Assembly: GCA_002917775.1 (NCBI GenBank)
Contig: KZ627159.1
Coordinates: 853,253 to 899,625, forward strand
Source: Glaciozyma antarctica PI12
Taxonomy: Eukaryota > Basidiomycota > Microbotryomycetes > Kriegeriales > Camptobasidiaceae
Length of the DNA stretch: 46,373 nucleotides
Reading direction: 5' to 3'
The notes under the pieces were generated by a model that had not been told where the DNA came from, did not search any database, and worked only from the letters and a program-made list of their open reading frames with translations. Below are positions 1-11,715 of this stretch, in pieces (position 1 is the first letter of the stretch; each line of letters opens with the position of its first letter). Both the position numbers and the translations under genes were made by a program.

Positions 1-478
1 ATCACGACCGCATACGCAGGAAACATGCTGACAGCACCGCAGAGCAAGCGCAGGAACTCATGGGACTGGGGGAACCCAAATCAGCGCTCGCTCGCTCAAA
101 TCCGCGCGTCTGGCCTGATCTTGCTGAGCTGCTCTCCGACCCAAGTCGAGGCGTTTCCTCACGAAAGGCTCGTCGATCACGACCGCATACACAGGAAACA
201 TGCTGACAGCACCGCAGAGCAAGCGCAGAACTCATGGGACTGGGGGAACCCAAATCAGCGCTCGCTCGCTCGAATCCGCGCGTCTGGCCTGATCTTGCTG
301 AGCTGCTCTCCGACCCAAGTCGAGGCTTTTCCTCACGAAAGGCTCGTCGATCACGACCGCATACGCATTAATCATGCTGCCAAAACCGCAGAGCAAGCGC
401 AGAACTCATGGGACTGGGGGAACCCAAATCAGCGCTCGCTCGCTCGGAATCCGCGCATCTTGCTGATCTGCTTTTCCA
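1..478. repeat. 175-bp direct tandem repeat, about 2.6 copies
   Basis: Three head-to-tail copies begin at 1, 176 and 350, each starting ATCACGACCGCATAC. Copies 1 and 2 are nearly identical over 174-175 bp. They differ by one extra G in copy 1 and a few substitutions. Copy 3 matches for about 100 bp, then has a short deletion and fades by about 478. The array runs off the left edge, so its full length is unknown. The 174-bp period is a multiple of three, so a frame stays open through it on the plus strand with a 58-residue period. I see no domain in that frame and do not call it a gene. Confidence 0.9.
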
Positions 479-1102
479 CCTACAGCAGGCCAAGCTCACG
501 CACACAAGGACACCCCTCGATCGGTCGTGCGCCCCCTGACGCTCCTCAGACCGGAGCCCCCCGACACCCGCAGCCTCGCCGTTTCGCAACCCGTTCCAGC
601 GCGTCTAGCCACGAGTGACCAAAGCAGAGACGGTCTCCCCAATAAAACCACAGAAGAGGCTGCGCAACGCTCCTCCAGGTGCGGCAGACGACGGAGGCAG
701 CACGGAGAGTCGTGTACCGCATGCTGACGATCAGCTCGTATTCGCCGTAGTGCCAGCAAGGGCGAAGACCTCAAGAAGGATCTCGCTCGGGAGGGATTGG
801 ATGGGCGATGCGCGGTGGGTATGACTCCAAGGGAAGGATGGCCCACGTTGGGCGCGGGGGAGCCGAGCAGCGAGCTGCAAAGAGGGAGGTCAGAGCTGAG
901 GCGGATGCTGGCCTAGCTCAAGGAACAAGCTTACTCTGATGTCCACAGCGAGAAGATTCCTCGCAAAAAAGACGCTGAGGGAGCAGGGGAGCTGGAGGAG
1001 AAGAAGAGGCGACGACGGCGGCGGCGCTCCTCTCCCTCCCCCCCCACTCGCTCGTTCGAGCTCCTCCCTCCCCAACGACCTCCGTACCCTCAAGCCTTCA
1101 AC
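479..1102. other. intergenic region and 5' flank of CAND1
   Basis: No gene is supported here. The right part (about 1030-1080) is a C/T-rich tract just upstream of the CAND1 start, typical of promoter or 5'UTR sequence in GC-rich basidiomycetes. Short open frames are scattered on both strands without family resemblance. Confidence 0.5.
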
Positions 1103-4100
1103 ATGTAAGCCCAACCTCCAGTCCTCCCCCACCAGCCCGAACGGCGCCAGCTCCTGTGGGGGCCGTGGCAGCCGAGGTGCGAGCTCGCCAACAGGCGGAG
1201 CTTCCCGACACTCTCCCGCAGGCACTCAGCTGACGGGGACCGCCGCGTTGGACGTTGTACTTGCCTGGGAACACGCCGCCGACCCCTCAGCGTGAACGGT
1301 GGTGCTGGGAAGGTGGCCGCTGTTAGCTCGCACGCGCCCGCTCGTCTGAAGGACGGGCAGAGGCCTTGAGGCAGGATTACACCGTCTAGCAGCTCTGTGG
1401 GCCGTACTGGTAACCAGTCATCACCGGCAGCACCCACACCCCGAACCTAGCTCACTGGCCTCGCTTCTCTCCACAGGTCGGCCAAGAACTCGTACACGAT
1501 CCAGCAGCTGCTGGTCAAGGTGTGTACACCATTCCCTTTCTTTGCCGATCTAGCTAACGCGTGCCCGACAGATGAAGAACCCCGACGCCGACCTACGGTA
1601 CGCTTCTCTTCCCGCTGCCGCGAGCGCGTGCTGATGCCCAAGTGACAGGTTCATGGCTCTCAACGACTTGATCTCGGACATCCAGCGCTCGGGAGACCAG
1701 TTTGGGGTGGACGAGGCGACGGAACACTCGGTGGTCGAGCAGGTGTTGGCGCTTATGAACGATCTGAATGGCGAGGTCAAGAACCTGGCGGTCAAGGCGT
1801 GAGTCCGCGTTTCGGGTTGAGCTGGGTGCCGTGGAGATTGGGAGGGAGGGGAGCTGATGGAAGACATGTATCATGGTGGAGCGATCTTGTGCATGCGGGA
1901 TCGGAGGTGCGGCTGGAGTTGGACTGCGTTCCCAGCGCTTTCAGGACCGGGTCGATTGGGCGCTGGTCGCGAAGTGCGGGTGCTAAGCTCCTCGTACTGT
2001 TCTCGTCGATGCCTAGCTGCTGCGCTCCGAAGCAGAATGGCTAGCATCAGTGGGACGGGGCAGGAGCTCGCCTCCCACGCTCCCCGGAGCTGGTCTCCTG
2101 CACCAAGTTCTGCCCGCACCGACTTGGGAGGATCATAACCCCAGAACCGACCGCTTCCCTCCACAGTCTCGCAGCCCTCGTCAAGCATGTCACCGACTCG
2201 CGAATCCAGACCATCATCGACCGCCTCATAGCCTTTACGGCCAGCAAGGACGAAGGCGTGCGTGACATTGCTAGTCTCGGTGAGCCTTCTTTCCTGTCTC
2301 TCCAGCGACGGAAGACTGACTCGTATCTCGTAGGCCTCAAGACCGTCGTCGCTGAGATCGCTCCTGGCTCGAGTCTTGCCAGCACGGCTTGCACAAAGCT
2401 CGCACCCAAAGTCATTGGCCAGCTCGAGAGCGTACGCACCCCCCCTCGATCCGTGGGGACACTCGCTTACATCTCTCTCGTTCTCAGACTGTCTCGTCCT
2501 CCGAGCTTCTTATCGACTCGCTCGACCTCCTCTCCGATATCCTCTCCCGCTTCGAATCCACCGTCCGCAACATGCCTCCTCTCCAGACTTCCGTTCTCAA
2601 GGCCGTCACTCCTCTACTCGACAACAGCCGAGCTGCAGTCCGAAAACGCGCGGTCGGAACTCTCGGTAGGTCGCCGACTTGCGAACGTGCCGAGTCAAGC
2701 TGACGCCTTGCCTGCAGCAATCCTCATCTCCTCCTCCGACGCAACCCTCTTCACCACTCTCATCACTTCCACCGTGCTCAAGTCGCTCAAGGGATCCGAC
2801 TCGGAGAAGATCAAGACGTCCGTTTCCCTCGTTGGAGCTCTGTCGAGGTGCGTGGGCCATTTTTCGTTGCCCGGCAAAGATGCTGATACCCGCTTCGCAG
2901 GACTGCACCGGTCAAGATGGGCAAGAAGGCCAAGGACATCGTTCCTCTCGTCCTTAAGGCTTCGAAGGCCGAAGATGATGAGCAGCGCGAAGGAGCGTTG
3001 CAGGTGCGTTCGTGTAGCGACCTCGCTCGAACTCAACTGACTCTCCCATTAGACCCTCGAGGCCCTTGTCCTCAAGTGTCCCACTGAGGTCGCGCCTTCC
3101 ATGACGCAAATCGTCGAGCTTGGAACGACACTACTGAAGTACGATCCCGTGCGTCTTTCGCTGGCTTCCTCGCATCGTATAGAACTAATAGCTCTCCTTC
3201 TATAGAATTACGCTTCCGTGGATGACGACGATGTTGAAATGGACGGCATGTCGGATGAGGAGGACGCGGAGGACGACGATGACTTTGGCGACGAGTACGT
3301 TTCGTCTCCACCTCCGCGACAGCACGGTGGCTAACGCAGGCCCAGGTACTCGGACGACGACGACACGTCGTGGAAGGTCCGCCGTGCGGCGACCAAACTT
3401 CTCTCCGCCTGCATCTCCACCCGTTCCGACCTCCTCAGCTCCTTCTACCGCACCATCTCCCCCGCCCTCATCGCCCGCTTTGACGAGCGCGAGGAGACTG
3501 TTCGGGTCGAGATCTGGGCAACGTACACCACCCTCCTCGCTCAGACCAAGGTCTGGGGAACGTCCAACTCGCACGCGACGACCGGTGGCGAGAGCCCCTC
3601 TGGACGGCTCAAGAGGAAGCGCAGCTCGAATCAGATGGAGACCGACGAGGGGTGCGTCGACCTACCGCGTGTCGCTGGAGGACACCGACTGACCTCTGTT
3701 TCGCAGGCCTCTCGCTCTCCTGCGCTCGCAGACTCCCGCCATCGCCAAGTCGATCATCAAGCAGCTTACCGCCAAGTCGCTCGGAACTCGCCAGGCCGGC
3801 TTCGTTACTAGTCGACGAGTTGATCTCCGTACTCGACGGTGGACTCGAGACCCAGATACCCGGACTCGTGGCGAGGATCGAAACCGCCCTCAAGGTCTCC
3901 GACAGCGGTCTCTCGGGAGCAGCGACGACGCTCAAGATCGAGGTCCTTTCCTTCCTCAGCCTCTTCTTCCGCACCCATCACGCCAAAACCTTCATCGACG
4001 AACTCGCCAAGATCGTACCCCTCCTCCTCGCAGCCATTGGCGACAAGTTCAACAAGATCGCCGCAGAAGGCTTCGTCGCCGCTACCGACCTCGTTCGCGT

Positions 4101-6608
4101 CCTCCGCCCTGTCACGGCCGTCTCCGCCGTCTCGCCAGCCATCGGGACGCAGCTCACGGCTATTTACGACGCGACGATGAAGCGCCTTGCGAGCACGGAT
4201 GCCGACGAGGAGGTCAAGAGCAGGGGGATCGTGTGCCTCGGCGCGCTCCTCTTCCACGCGGGAGACCTCCTCGCTGGGGACTTTGACACGTCGCTTGGAT
4301 TCCTCCGCGATAGGCTCAGGAACGAGGTCTCGCGTCTCGTCACCGTCAAGGTCGTCGGAGAGGTCGCCGAATCCCCCGTCTGCAAGGGCGCCAAGTTCGA
4401 CGCATGGATCCAGGAGTGCCTTGTCGAGGTCTCCGCACTCCTCCGCAAGATCCACCGCCCTCTCAAGGTCGCCTCGTTTGGCTGCATCTCCGCCTTGCTC
4501 GTTCGTTCGGGAGCCGGTCTCCCTGCGACGACGTCGAAGGTGCTCGTTACGGACCTCCAACCCCTCATCAACGATGCCGACATCAACCTCCTTCCCCTCG
4601 CCCTCAACGCCATCGCCACTCTCCTCGTCCACGACCCCTCCGTCATCAAGCAGGTTCAGGCCTCCATCCTCCCCCGCATCTTCGAGCTCGTCCAGTCGCC
4701 TCTCCTCCAAGGACCGTCGCTCGAAGGTCTCCTCGCCTTCTTCGCCGCCTTCGTCCGCGCTGGAGCCAACCCTCTTCCCCTCGTCGAGACTCTGACGCAG
4801 TCGTCCGAATCCGTCAAGAAGACCGTCGAGGCGAGCGGTACGCAGAGCGGGATGCAGTCCCTCGCTACGTCGAGTCGCTGCATCGGAGTCATCCTGCGCG
4901 AAGCTCCTCAAGTTGCGGAAGGAATCGTCGGAGACTATTCGGCCAAGATTCAGGTTCGTCCTTTCGGCTGCGACCAGTGTATTCTCGCTGACGCCTGACT
5001 TCCCGCAGAGCTCCAAGTCGTCTCCCGCTACCCTCATCCTCGGGCTACTCACGCTCGGAGAGATAGGACGAGTCGTGTAAGATCACCTGCCTCTTCAGTA
5101 CCCTTCGCTTGGCCTGACGATTCTCCTCCGCAGCGACTTTGGATCGCAGACCAAGACCTTCGCAAAGACGATCGAGCTCTTCAGTGCGTCGTCTGAGGAC
5201 GTTCGCCGATCTGCAGCCTTCGCTGCTGGCAACATCGCCGTTGGGAACCCTGCCGCCTTCCTTCCCGCGATCTTGCAGCTCATTCAGACGGACGACAAGA
5301 AGCGGTACTTGGCGCTGCAGGCTCTGAAGGAGGTGCCTACTCGTACTCGCTCGCAAGCCGACCTCAACTAAGCTCCCTTTTCTCCAGGTCATCAGCCACA
5401 GCCAGCCCGCTGCGTTGGCCGAGATCTCCGACACGCTTTGGGTTCCGCTCTTCGAGAACTGCCAGGCGCAGGAGGAGGGCACGAGGAACGTCGCGGCCGA
5501 CTGTCTCGGTCAGCTCACCGTCACCAACCCCTCCAAGTACCTTTCTCAGCTCCAGGCGCGCCTCACCGCCGACTCTCGCTACACCCGCGCGACCGTCATC
5601 GCTGCTATTCGCTTCACCTTCACCAACGACTCGACGACGTACGACGAGCTCCACGCGCCCCTCATCGTCGAGTTTTTTAAGCTTATCCACGATCCCGACC
5701 TCGTACGTTCTCCTTTGCGCCTCAGGGAGCTTCTCGCTGACCGATTACTGCGCAGGGTGTTCGCCGACTGGCCCTCTCGTCCCTTAACTCCGCCGCGCAC
5801 AACAAGCCCCACCTCGTCCGCGACCACCTCCCGACTCTCCTCCCCGAGCTTTACGGTCAAACCGAGGTTGACGAGTCTCTCATCCGCATCGTCGAGATGG
5901 GTCCATTCAAGCACAAGGTCGATGATGGGCTCGACATCCGAAAGGTTCGTCTTGCGTTGGCGTGCGTCTACGCGGTCGCTCATGATTTTTTTCCTAGACT
6001 GCGTACGAGTGCATGCATACGCTGCTCGATACTTGCCTCAAGGAAATCGAGATCCACGAGTACCTCCGACGTGTCCTCCTTGGTTTGTCCGACGAGGAGG
6101 AGGTCAAGAAGCTCTGCTACCTCATGCTCGTCAAGCTGGCTCAGATCGCCCCTACCGCCGTCACCCAGCGTGCGTCCCGTCTTACGCTGACGATCTGACG
6201 AGAGGGCTGACGACCTCATGCAGGTCTCGACGATTCGGTCGCTGCGTTCACCGAGACGCTTCAGACAACGCTCAAGGAGAACGCCGTCAAGCAGGAGACT
6301 GAGCGATTGGCCGAGCTCCAAAAGGCTGCGTTGCGCTGCATGGCTGGTCTCAACCGCCTCGCTTCTCCCAGTACGTCCTTGCCTTGACCATTTTTCTGTC
6401 GCGCTCTAACGCGACTCACAGGCACGACTCCAAAGTTCACCGGATTCATCAACTCGGTCGTCCTCGCCGGCAAGATGGCGAACGACGTGAGTCCTTCGCA
6501 GCGCGTTATTCAAGCCTCATTTGACGCCATTCCCAGTGGAAGGAAGTCTCGCAGAGCTCAGCGGCATCGTACCGTTTCGGAGTCGTCGATGCGATGGACG
6601 AGGATTAG
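1103..6608 (+). CDS. CAND1: Cullin-associated NEDD8-dissociated protein 1 (CAND1/TIP120), 21 exons
   Basis: This is a HEAT-repeat protein that binds unneddylated cullin-RBX1 and exchanges F-box/SKP1 substrate modules on SCF ligases. Landmarks match CAND1 throughout: [12 protein letters not shown] near the N-terminus, [18 protein letters not shown], an acidic loop (3206-3294) followed by [28 protein letters not shown], and the C-terminal [16 protein letters not shown]. Introns are 1105-1476, 1520-1571, 1598-1648, 1799-2166, 2280-2333, 2432-2487, 2666-2717, 2848-2900, 3004-3052, 3149-3205, 3295-3345, 3652-3706, 4954-5008, 5077-5133, 5333-5387, 5703-5755, 5945-5997, 6170-6223, 6371-6421 and 6487-6536. 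The start codon itself is split by intron 1 (AT|G), giving [15 protein letters not shown]. Near 3801-3811 the frame changes between TRQAGF and [10 protein letters not shown], as if one base were extra. No intron of normal size fits there, so this is a sequence error or a true lesion. The stop is TAG at 6606-6608. Confidence 0.95.
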
Positions 6609-6745
6609 GGGATCTTGTGTTGGTGGGGTGGGCTTCGCAGTGTTTTCGCAATTTCTGTTTGCATTCTTCGTATCGGGTTCGATCTTCCTCTGCTCAACAA
6701 GCTGCTCCCTCCTCGCTTCGCCTTTCAAGCACTAACGAACATCGT

Positions 6746-8992
6746 TCACTTCCCAAGACTAACAGAAGCCAACTCCTCACTGATCCCCTCCGCCTCATTC
6801 GCCTTCCTCCTCCTCTCCGCAAGCTCATCATCTTCGTCCAGCAACGTCGCAGCCGAGCTCGCCTCGACTCCCTCCCTCCTCTCCTCATTCTCGTCCCCCT
6901 TCTCCCTGAGGAAGACCACCATCTTGTCCATCGCCGCGTCCATATCGGCTTCTCCAAACTCCTCCGCAAGCTGGCGCAGGATAATGGCCGTGAGCCCAAG
7001 CTTCTCCTTCGAAATCGCACTCGCGTCCGCTTCGAGCTTCGCCAACCACGGCATCGGTCCCTCAAACGCCTTCTTCGCGAGCTTCTTCAGCGCCTTGCGA
7101 TGAGCTTTGTCGGGAATTTCGAAGGGCGAGCCGCGGAGGACGACGCCGAAAAAGACTCCGGCCAGTTCGAACAGCTTGTCGGGCTTGCAATCGGGCGATA
7201 GCAAGCTGCGGAAAGTCGAAGACACGCTCAGGACTAGGAGGAGGTGCAGGGAGGTAGTCGAAGGCATGTAGAAGGGAATCGGCGCTGCGGTGGGAGTCGA
7301 CGGGTCGAAAAGGAAGTAGGGCGTGGAGGACTCGGAGCTGAGGGGTTCGGCGAGCAAGGCGGAGCATCGGCGTGCAAGGGCGGGGGATGGGGAGAGCTGG
7401 AATCGTCCCGAGCTGCAAGATGAGAAAACCGTCAGCGCGTACTCCGTGAGAGAGAGAGGAGAGAGGACGGACGTGTCGTGATGGTACCTCCCCACGAGTT
7501 GCGCCACCAGTGCGAGCGACGTGGGCGAAGGGAGCTCCAGGTGAGGTGGCGGCCTCTTGAGCGGCGGAAGCGCATCTAGCAGCTGAGCCTGCGAAAGTCC
7601 GAACGCCTTCGCGAGCTGCTCGCACATCGCTCGCTCGCACATCGCTCCATCTCCCAGCATGCCCGCCCTCGGATCCCTCTCGGCCTTGACGCTCACCATC
7701 GAGAGCTCGACGAAGAAAGTGGCGACGTCCTTGGCTTCGCGCGTCGCCAGCGCACGATCTCTGACCTCTATCGACGGGTCGCCGGCGGACCCCTGCGTCG
7801 ACAAGAGAACGATCGATCGGCCGCCGGCGTCGATGAAGACCCAGAGAGCGTCGAAGTGCCTGATCTCGTCGAGAATGGCGGTAAGGAGAGGACTATCGTC
7901 GGGTCGGGCAGAGCGAGGGGAGTTGACGGGAGGAGTACGGAGGGCGATAGGAGTGAGAGGCTTGCCGCAGACCGCCTTGTGCGATTTCCAGTCCCTCCTC
8001 TTGGTATTCCCTGCGAAGACAAGGGCTGTTCAATCAAGCGATTCTGGAGAAGTGAAGACAGCCATACCTAGAGCAGTAGCTCACGAACCTGCCGCGAGGC
8101 TCGCAGGCTCCGCACTGCTGCATCTTCTTGCCAGGGGATGCTGAATTCCACTGGTCAGTCAAAGGCAGCGGGGAGCTAGAAAGCAGGTTAAACTCACCCG
8201 CAGTGAAGCAAACCGTGCAGCGTAGCTTGGAGTCGTCGCCCGGCGGAGCACCAGCGAGCTGAGCTCGGCGATGGTCGTTCGGTGAGTGCCGTCCTGGAAC
8301 CGGCAAGTCGCGTCAGCTCAGCAACGGCTAGAAGGAGAAAGGCAGTCCAAATACGAGGACATTGATGCACACATAGGCAAAGATCACGAGAAGCATGTGG
8401 CGGAGAAGAAGGTCGGCCTCCTCGAGAGCTCGCTCAGCTGGAGCCTTCGCGAAGATGTCCTCGACCACGAGATTGGTAGCTTTTTCGAGCGAAGAGTGGC
8501 GGAGGTAAGGGAAATCGGTAGAGTCGGACTTGAGATCAAAGTGGCGAATGAGTTGGAAGAGCCCAATTCCGTCCTGAGCTGAGAGTCGCGCGATGATGAT
8601 CTCCGGGCAGAGCAAGCGGTGACGCATGATGTCCAGCTCGTCTAGTCCTTGGAGGCCAAGCGTCTTTTTGAGGGCCTCAAGAATAACGCTACGACGTGCG
8701 CCGAGGGAGAGGCGAGAGAACTGCTTCGCGTGGTCGAATCCTCCCGCGTCGGTGAACGCGCACGCTCTCCCGATAAGCTGTCCCGTCGCCACAATAACCC
8801 ATCTCAGACGGTTGAGGCGATCGAGACCCGTGTCCCGATCTTCTGAGCGACGAGGGACGGCGCGATGAGACGGAGAGGAGGGCCCGGCGAGAACGTCAGC
8901 CAAGAGTCTCTTCGCCTTCTCGTCCAGCTGCCGATGTCGGAGCGAAAGTCAATCTTGGAAAGCTCCTCGGCGGCTAAGGATAGGGTGACCAT
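6746..8992 (-). CDS. MYND zinc-finger family copy 1 (type I C-terminus), probably damaged
   Basis: The N-terminal module lies at about 8400-8740 (LCPEIIIARL, TDFPYLRHSSLEKA, EEADLLLRH). The finger begins with CTVC (about 8205-8220), continues with QQCGAC and SYCSR, and ends KSHKAVCGK. The type I C-terminus follows (RDRALATREAKDVATFFVEL, then LAKAFGLSQAQLLDALP, LVAQLVG, and STPYFLFDPST after a 75-nt intron at 7413-7487). The likely start is the ATG at 8992, by resemblance to the start of copy 9. The frame changes near 8935, between the first finger pair and QQCGAC, and just before KRRDW. The expected Cys after SYCSR reads as Tyr (EYQ). The role is unknown; MYND fingers usually bind proline-rich partners. 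It is convergent with CAND1, 137 bp away. Confidence 0.7.
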
Positions 8993-10357
8993 GAGGCCAG
9001 GGCGCGCTTAGAAGAGGGCGGCGAGGGGGCTAGTCGGAGGGTGACTCGGAGGGACGGCGGGGAGAGGTCAGCGACGGGTGGAGAAGCTGCAGAAAGTAGA
9101 GAGCTGCCAGTCAGGAAGGATCCTGTATCGTGCGTAGAACGCGCTCGTACGTGGCGGTGAGTGGCTAGGCTTGAGGTCGTCGCTGGGCAGCAGGTCGCAC
9201 TAGCAAGAGTTCGAGCTCGCTGGGGGCAAGCGGGTCAGCTCGGCAGCATCCAGGCAGGAGATGAACGTACGTGTGTAGACTTGGTGAGTCTCTGGGCCAA
9301 GCAGCGATCCGGAGCGAAAGTGGTCGAAGGCAGAGAGACGACGAGCTGGCGCGGACGCAGGTCTTCCTCTCTCCGCTGTGCTTCACCTGCTGCTACGCCG
9401 GTCTATACACACTCACCGCGCCACCAACAGCAGGCCCGACCGGCCCGACCGACGACACTCTCCTCCACCTAACCCAACTCGAACGAGAGCAGCGCGTCCC
9501 CTCCCTCTCCTCCCTGTCCCCAGTCCCCAGTCCCCACCTCCCATCGACCTCGACCTCCCCACCAGTGTTCCTTGTTCGGTAAGGCTCTCTCTCAAGGTCC
9601 TCCTAGCCGCAGGATCGCCATCTTGAGACGGACGTGGGCGAACTGCGTGGAGAGCTTGCCGGCGTCGAGGTGTCAGAGGAGGAGCGGGAGCCGGCTTGCA
9701 ATGGCGAATTGGAGCAGCTTAGAAGGATGTATGATACGAGGCTGTATTCGGACTTGCTTTTGGGGCTCAAGGACCGGCTGGGAAGCGGCTGCAGCTGGGG
9801 GGGCCGGGGAGGGGCGGAGGTGGCAGACGCCAGCTCGCGTTCGCCTTGGACGGTAGAGCTGCCCAGTGCTAGGAGGTCTGCGAGGGATAGGAACTGATCT
9901 ACTGGTGAGCGGGAACAGCTTGAGCCGCTCCAATCGCCTCAGCTCCTCGCCGCCTGCTTCGAATCGCTGCTTGCGCGCCGACCGACTGCTCTCTTCGAAG
10001 AAGCTCCTCCGCACCTTCACCGGCGGCTGCAGCACCTACGCTAGGAAGATCCACACAAGGCGGTGTCGTGGAATGTGCGAGTACGCTAACGGATCTACAG
10101 CCTCGACAGAAGCGCTTCCGCCACGCTCCCCACGATCTGCTCTCCCTTCGCATCCTCTCAGCCTAGGTTCCACTCTCGCCAACTGGCGTGACCTGGCGTC
10201 ACTGTTAGATCTCGCACTGTTCTCTCTCAGCGCGCTTCGACCGCACTCTGCAGCGGCTTCGGCTTCGTCAACAGCCAACTTCCAGTCGCAATGCAGAAAC
10301 AAGCCCTTTCCCCCCTCCTCGCTGATCTCACTCAGCCTTTAAAGGATCCCTTCGCCT
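8993..10357. other. intergenic region between MYND copies 1 and 2
   Basis: About 1.4 kb without a gene I can support. A plus-strand frame at 9634-9897 has a charged, coiled-coil-like start (GELRGELAGVEVSEEE, then LEQLRRMYDTRLYSDLLLGL). It sits after a possible 5' splice site near 9583, so it could be a small unrecognised gene or a relic. The block 9410-9560 is C-rich simple sequence. Nothing else stands out. Confidence 0.35.
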
Positions 10358-11686
10358 CTAATTTATCGTCGTGGTCAGCGAGATAGGGGAAGAGAACGGA
10401 CTCCGAGTGGCTTCAAGTTCCTTCTGCCCCGGCCCTGCCGTCACGTATCAGCTCGCTGCTACACCACGCTTGAGGAAAAGAATCACAAGTACCCGCCTCC
10501 TTCTTCGCAAGGAAATTCCGAGCCCACCACGGCGAATTGGCCTCAGCCTCCTTCATCGCCCTCCTCAACCTGTCCTCGGCAATCTCAAACTCGTTCGACA
10601 ACTGCTTGACGATGAGCGCTTCGGTGCACCAATCTGCCTTGGTCGTACGCATCAAGGTCGCTTCGAAGGCCACGACGACCAAGAGCGCAAAAGCGCCGGC
10701 GTTGACCTCGGCTTTTGTCTCGATCGCTGCCTTCCTGAGCGCCATGATCTCGTCGTGCTATTCCTGCGAAGTGGAGCGCGCCGGGACGCCGATGACGCGC
10801 TCGCGGTAGGGCTGATGATGTGCCACAAAAGTTTGAGGTGGCTGTAGTAGTCGAGGAGTTGACGAACGAGGAAAGGGTTGAGGTGGGAGGAAGGGAGGTC
10901 CGTAGGAGTGTTGTAGAGGGGGACAGTCGAGGATTCGCTGGCAATTTTTCCGCAAGTACCCTTGTGCGAAGGTCGATCGGCGATCTGGCATTGCCTGTTG
11001 CGTGATGCGAGGTCAGCCAAGTCGGGAGATGAGAGAGCGCCACGCACCTCGAACAGCAGCGAGCTTTGCGACCGACGGTGAGGCACTTGCTGCAATAGGA
11101 GAGCTTGCCTGCGCTGTACTGCGAAGCTGTAAGTCGTGAAAGAACGTCAGAGGGTTATGCGAAGGATTCAAGGCGAAGAGAGGGCGCACCCAAGGCCCCG
11201 CACCTCAAGCAGAATCCACTGTGAGGAACGGGCTCTGGTTCCTCCTTCGCCACCGGTCGACGTTGAACGTCGGAGGTCTCTTCCCTCTGCAAGTGACAGG
11301 CGCATCAGCGAAGCGTCTTCGGTTCAACTCGAAAGGGACTCACAATCTCCCTCAGGACGTTGAAAGCAAAATCCATCAAGTAGCCGTGGCGCATCACCAA
11401 TTCAATCTCCTGCAGAGCGCGAACGCTCCTACTCCTCGGCTGGAGAGATCCCTTCTCGTCGACCTCGATCCCGTAAACACGCTCCCACTCCGCATGCCGA
11501 ACGACCGAATAGTGGTCCGGCCGGTCCTCCCGAGGACAGGAGCGCATTAACGAGCTTGAAGAAACCTTCTCCCTCTCCTCCCGCCATGTTCCCCAACCCT
11601 GCCATGTTCCCCAAGCTCAGAGCGCGATTGACGGACGCCCGTTGTCCCAACGCCAAGTGACAGAAAAATACGTCTATGAAATGCAA
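10358..11686 (-). pseudogene. MYND zinc-finger family copy 2 (type II C-terminus), 5'-truncated pseudogene
   Basis: This relic lacks the first part of the N-terminal module. Similarity begins at ALSLGNMAG, about 40-80 bp from the end of the SQR gene (11716). An 18-bp tandem duplication doubles LGNMAG (about 11582-11620). Recognisable blocks are GEGEGFFKLVNAL, then in another frame HYSVVRHAEWERVYGI and LVMRHGYLMDFAFNVL, the finger (CLRC, YCSKC, CCSR, QCQ, SHKGTCGK), and the type II tail with KQLSNEFEIAEDRLRRAMKEAE. There is a frame change between NALL and the HYSVVRHAE block. A second frame change comes after LLWHII, and a TAG lies in frame just before HDEIMALRK. The last exon appears to end at TAG 10358-10360 after an intron with donor GTACTT. 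Confidence 0.75.
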
Positions 11687-11715
11687 TGAACGACAAACAG
11701 CTACGACACACGCGC

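Noticed and set aside
3808-5052. Long open frame (414 codons)on the minus strand inside CAND1
   Set aside because: It is antisense to strongly conserved CAND1 coding sequence; GC-rich genes leave such frames open. Its text is acidic low-complexity with no domain.
9634-9897. Small plus-strand gene with coiled-coil start
   Set aside because: It has no recognised family, no settled start and no clean exon chain, so I mention it only within the intergenic entry.
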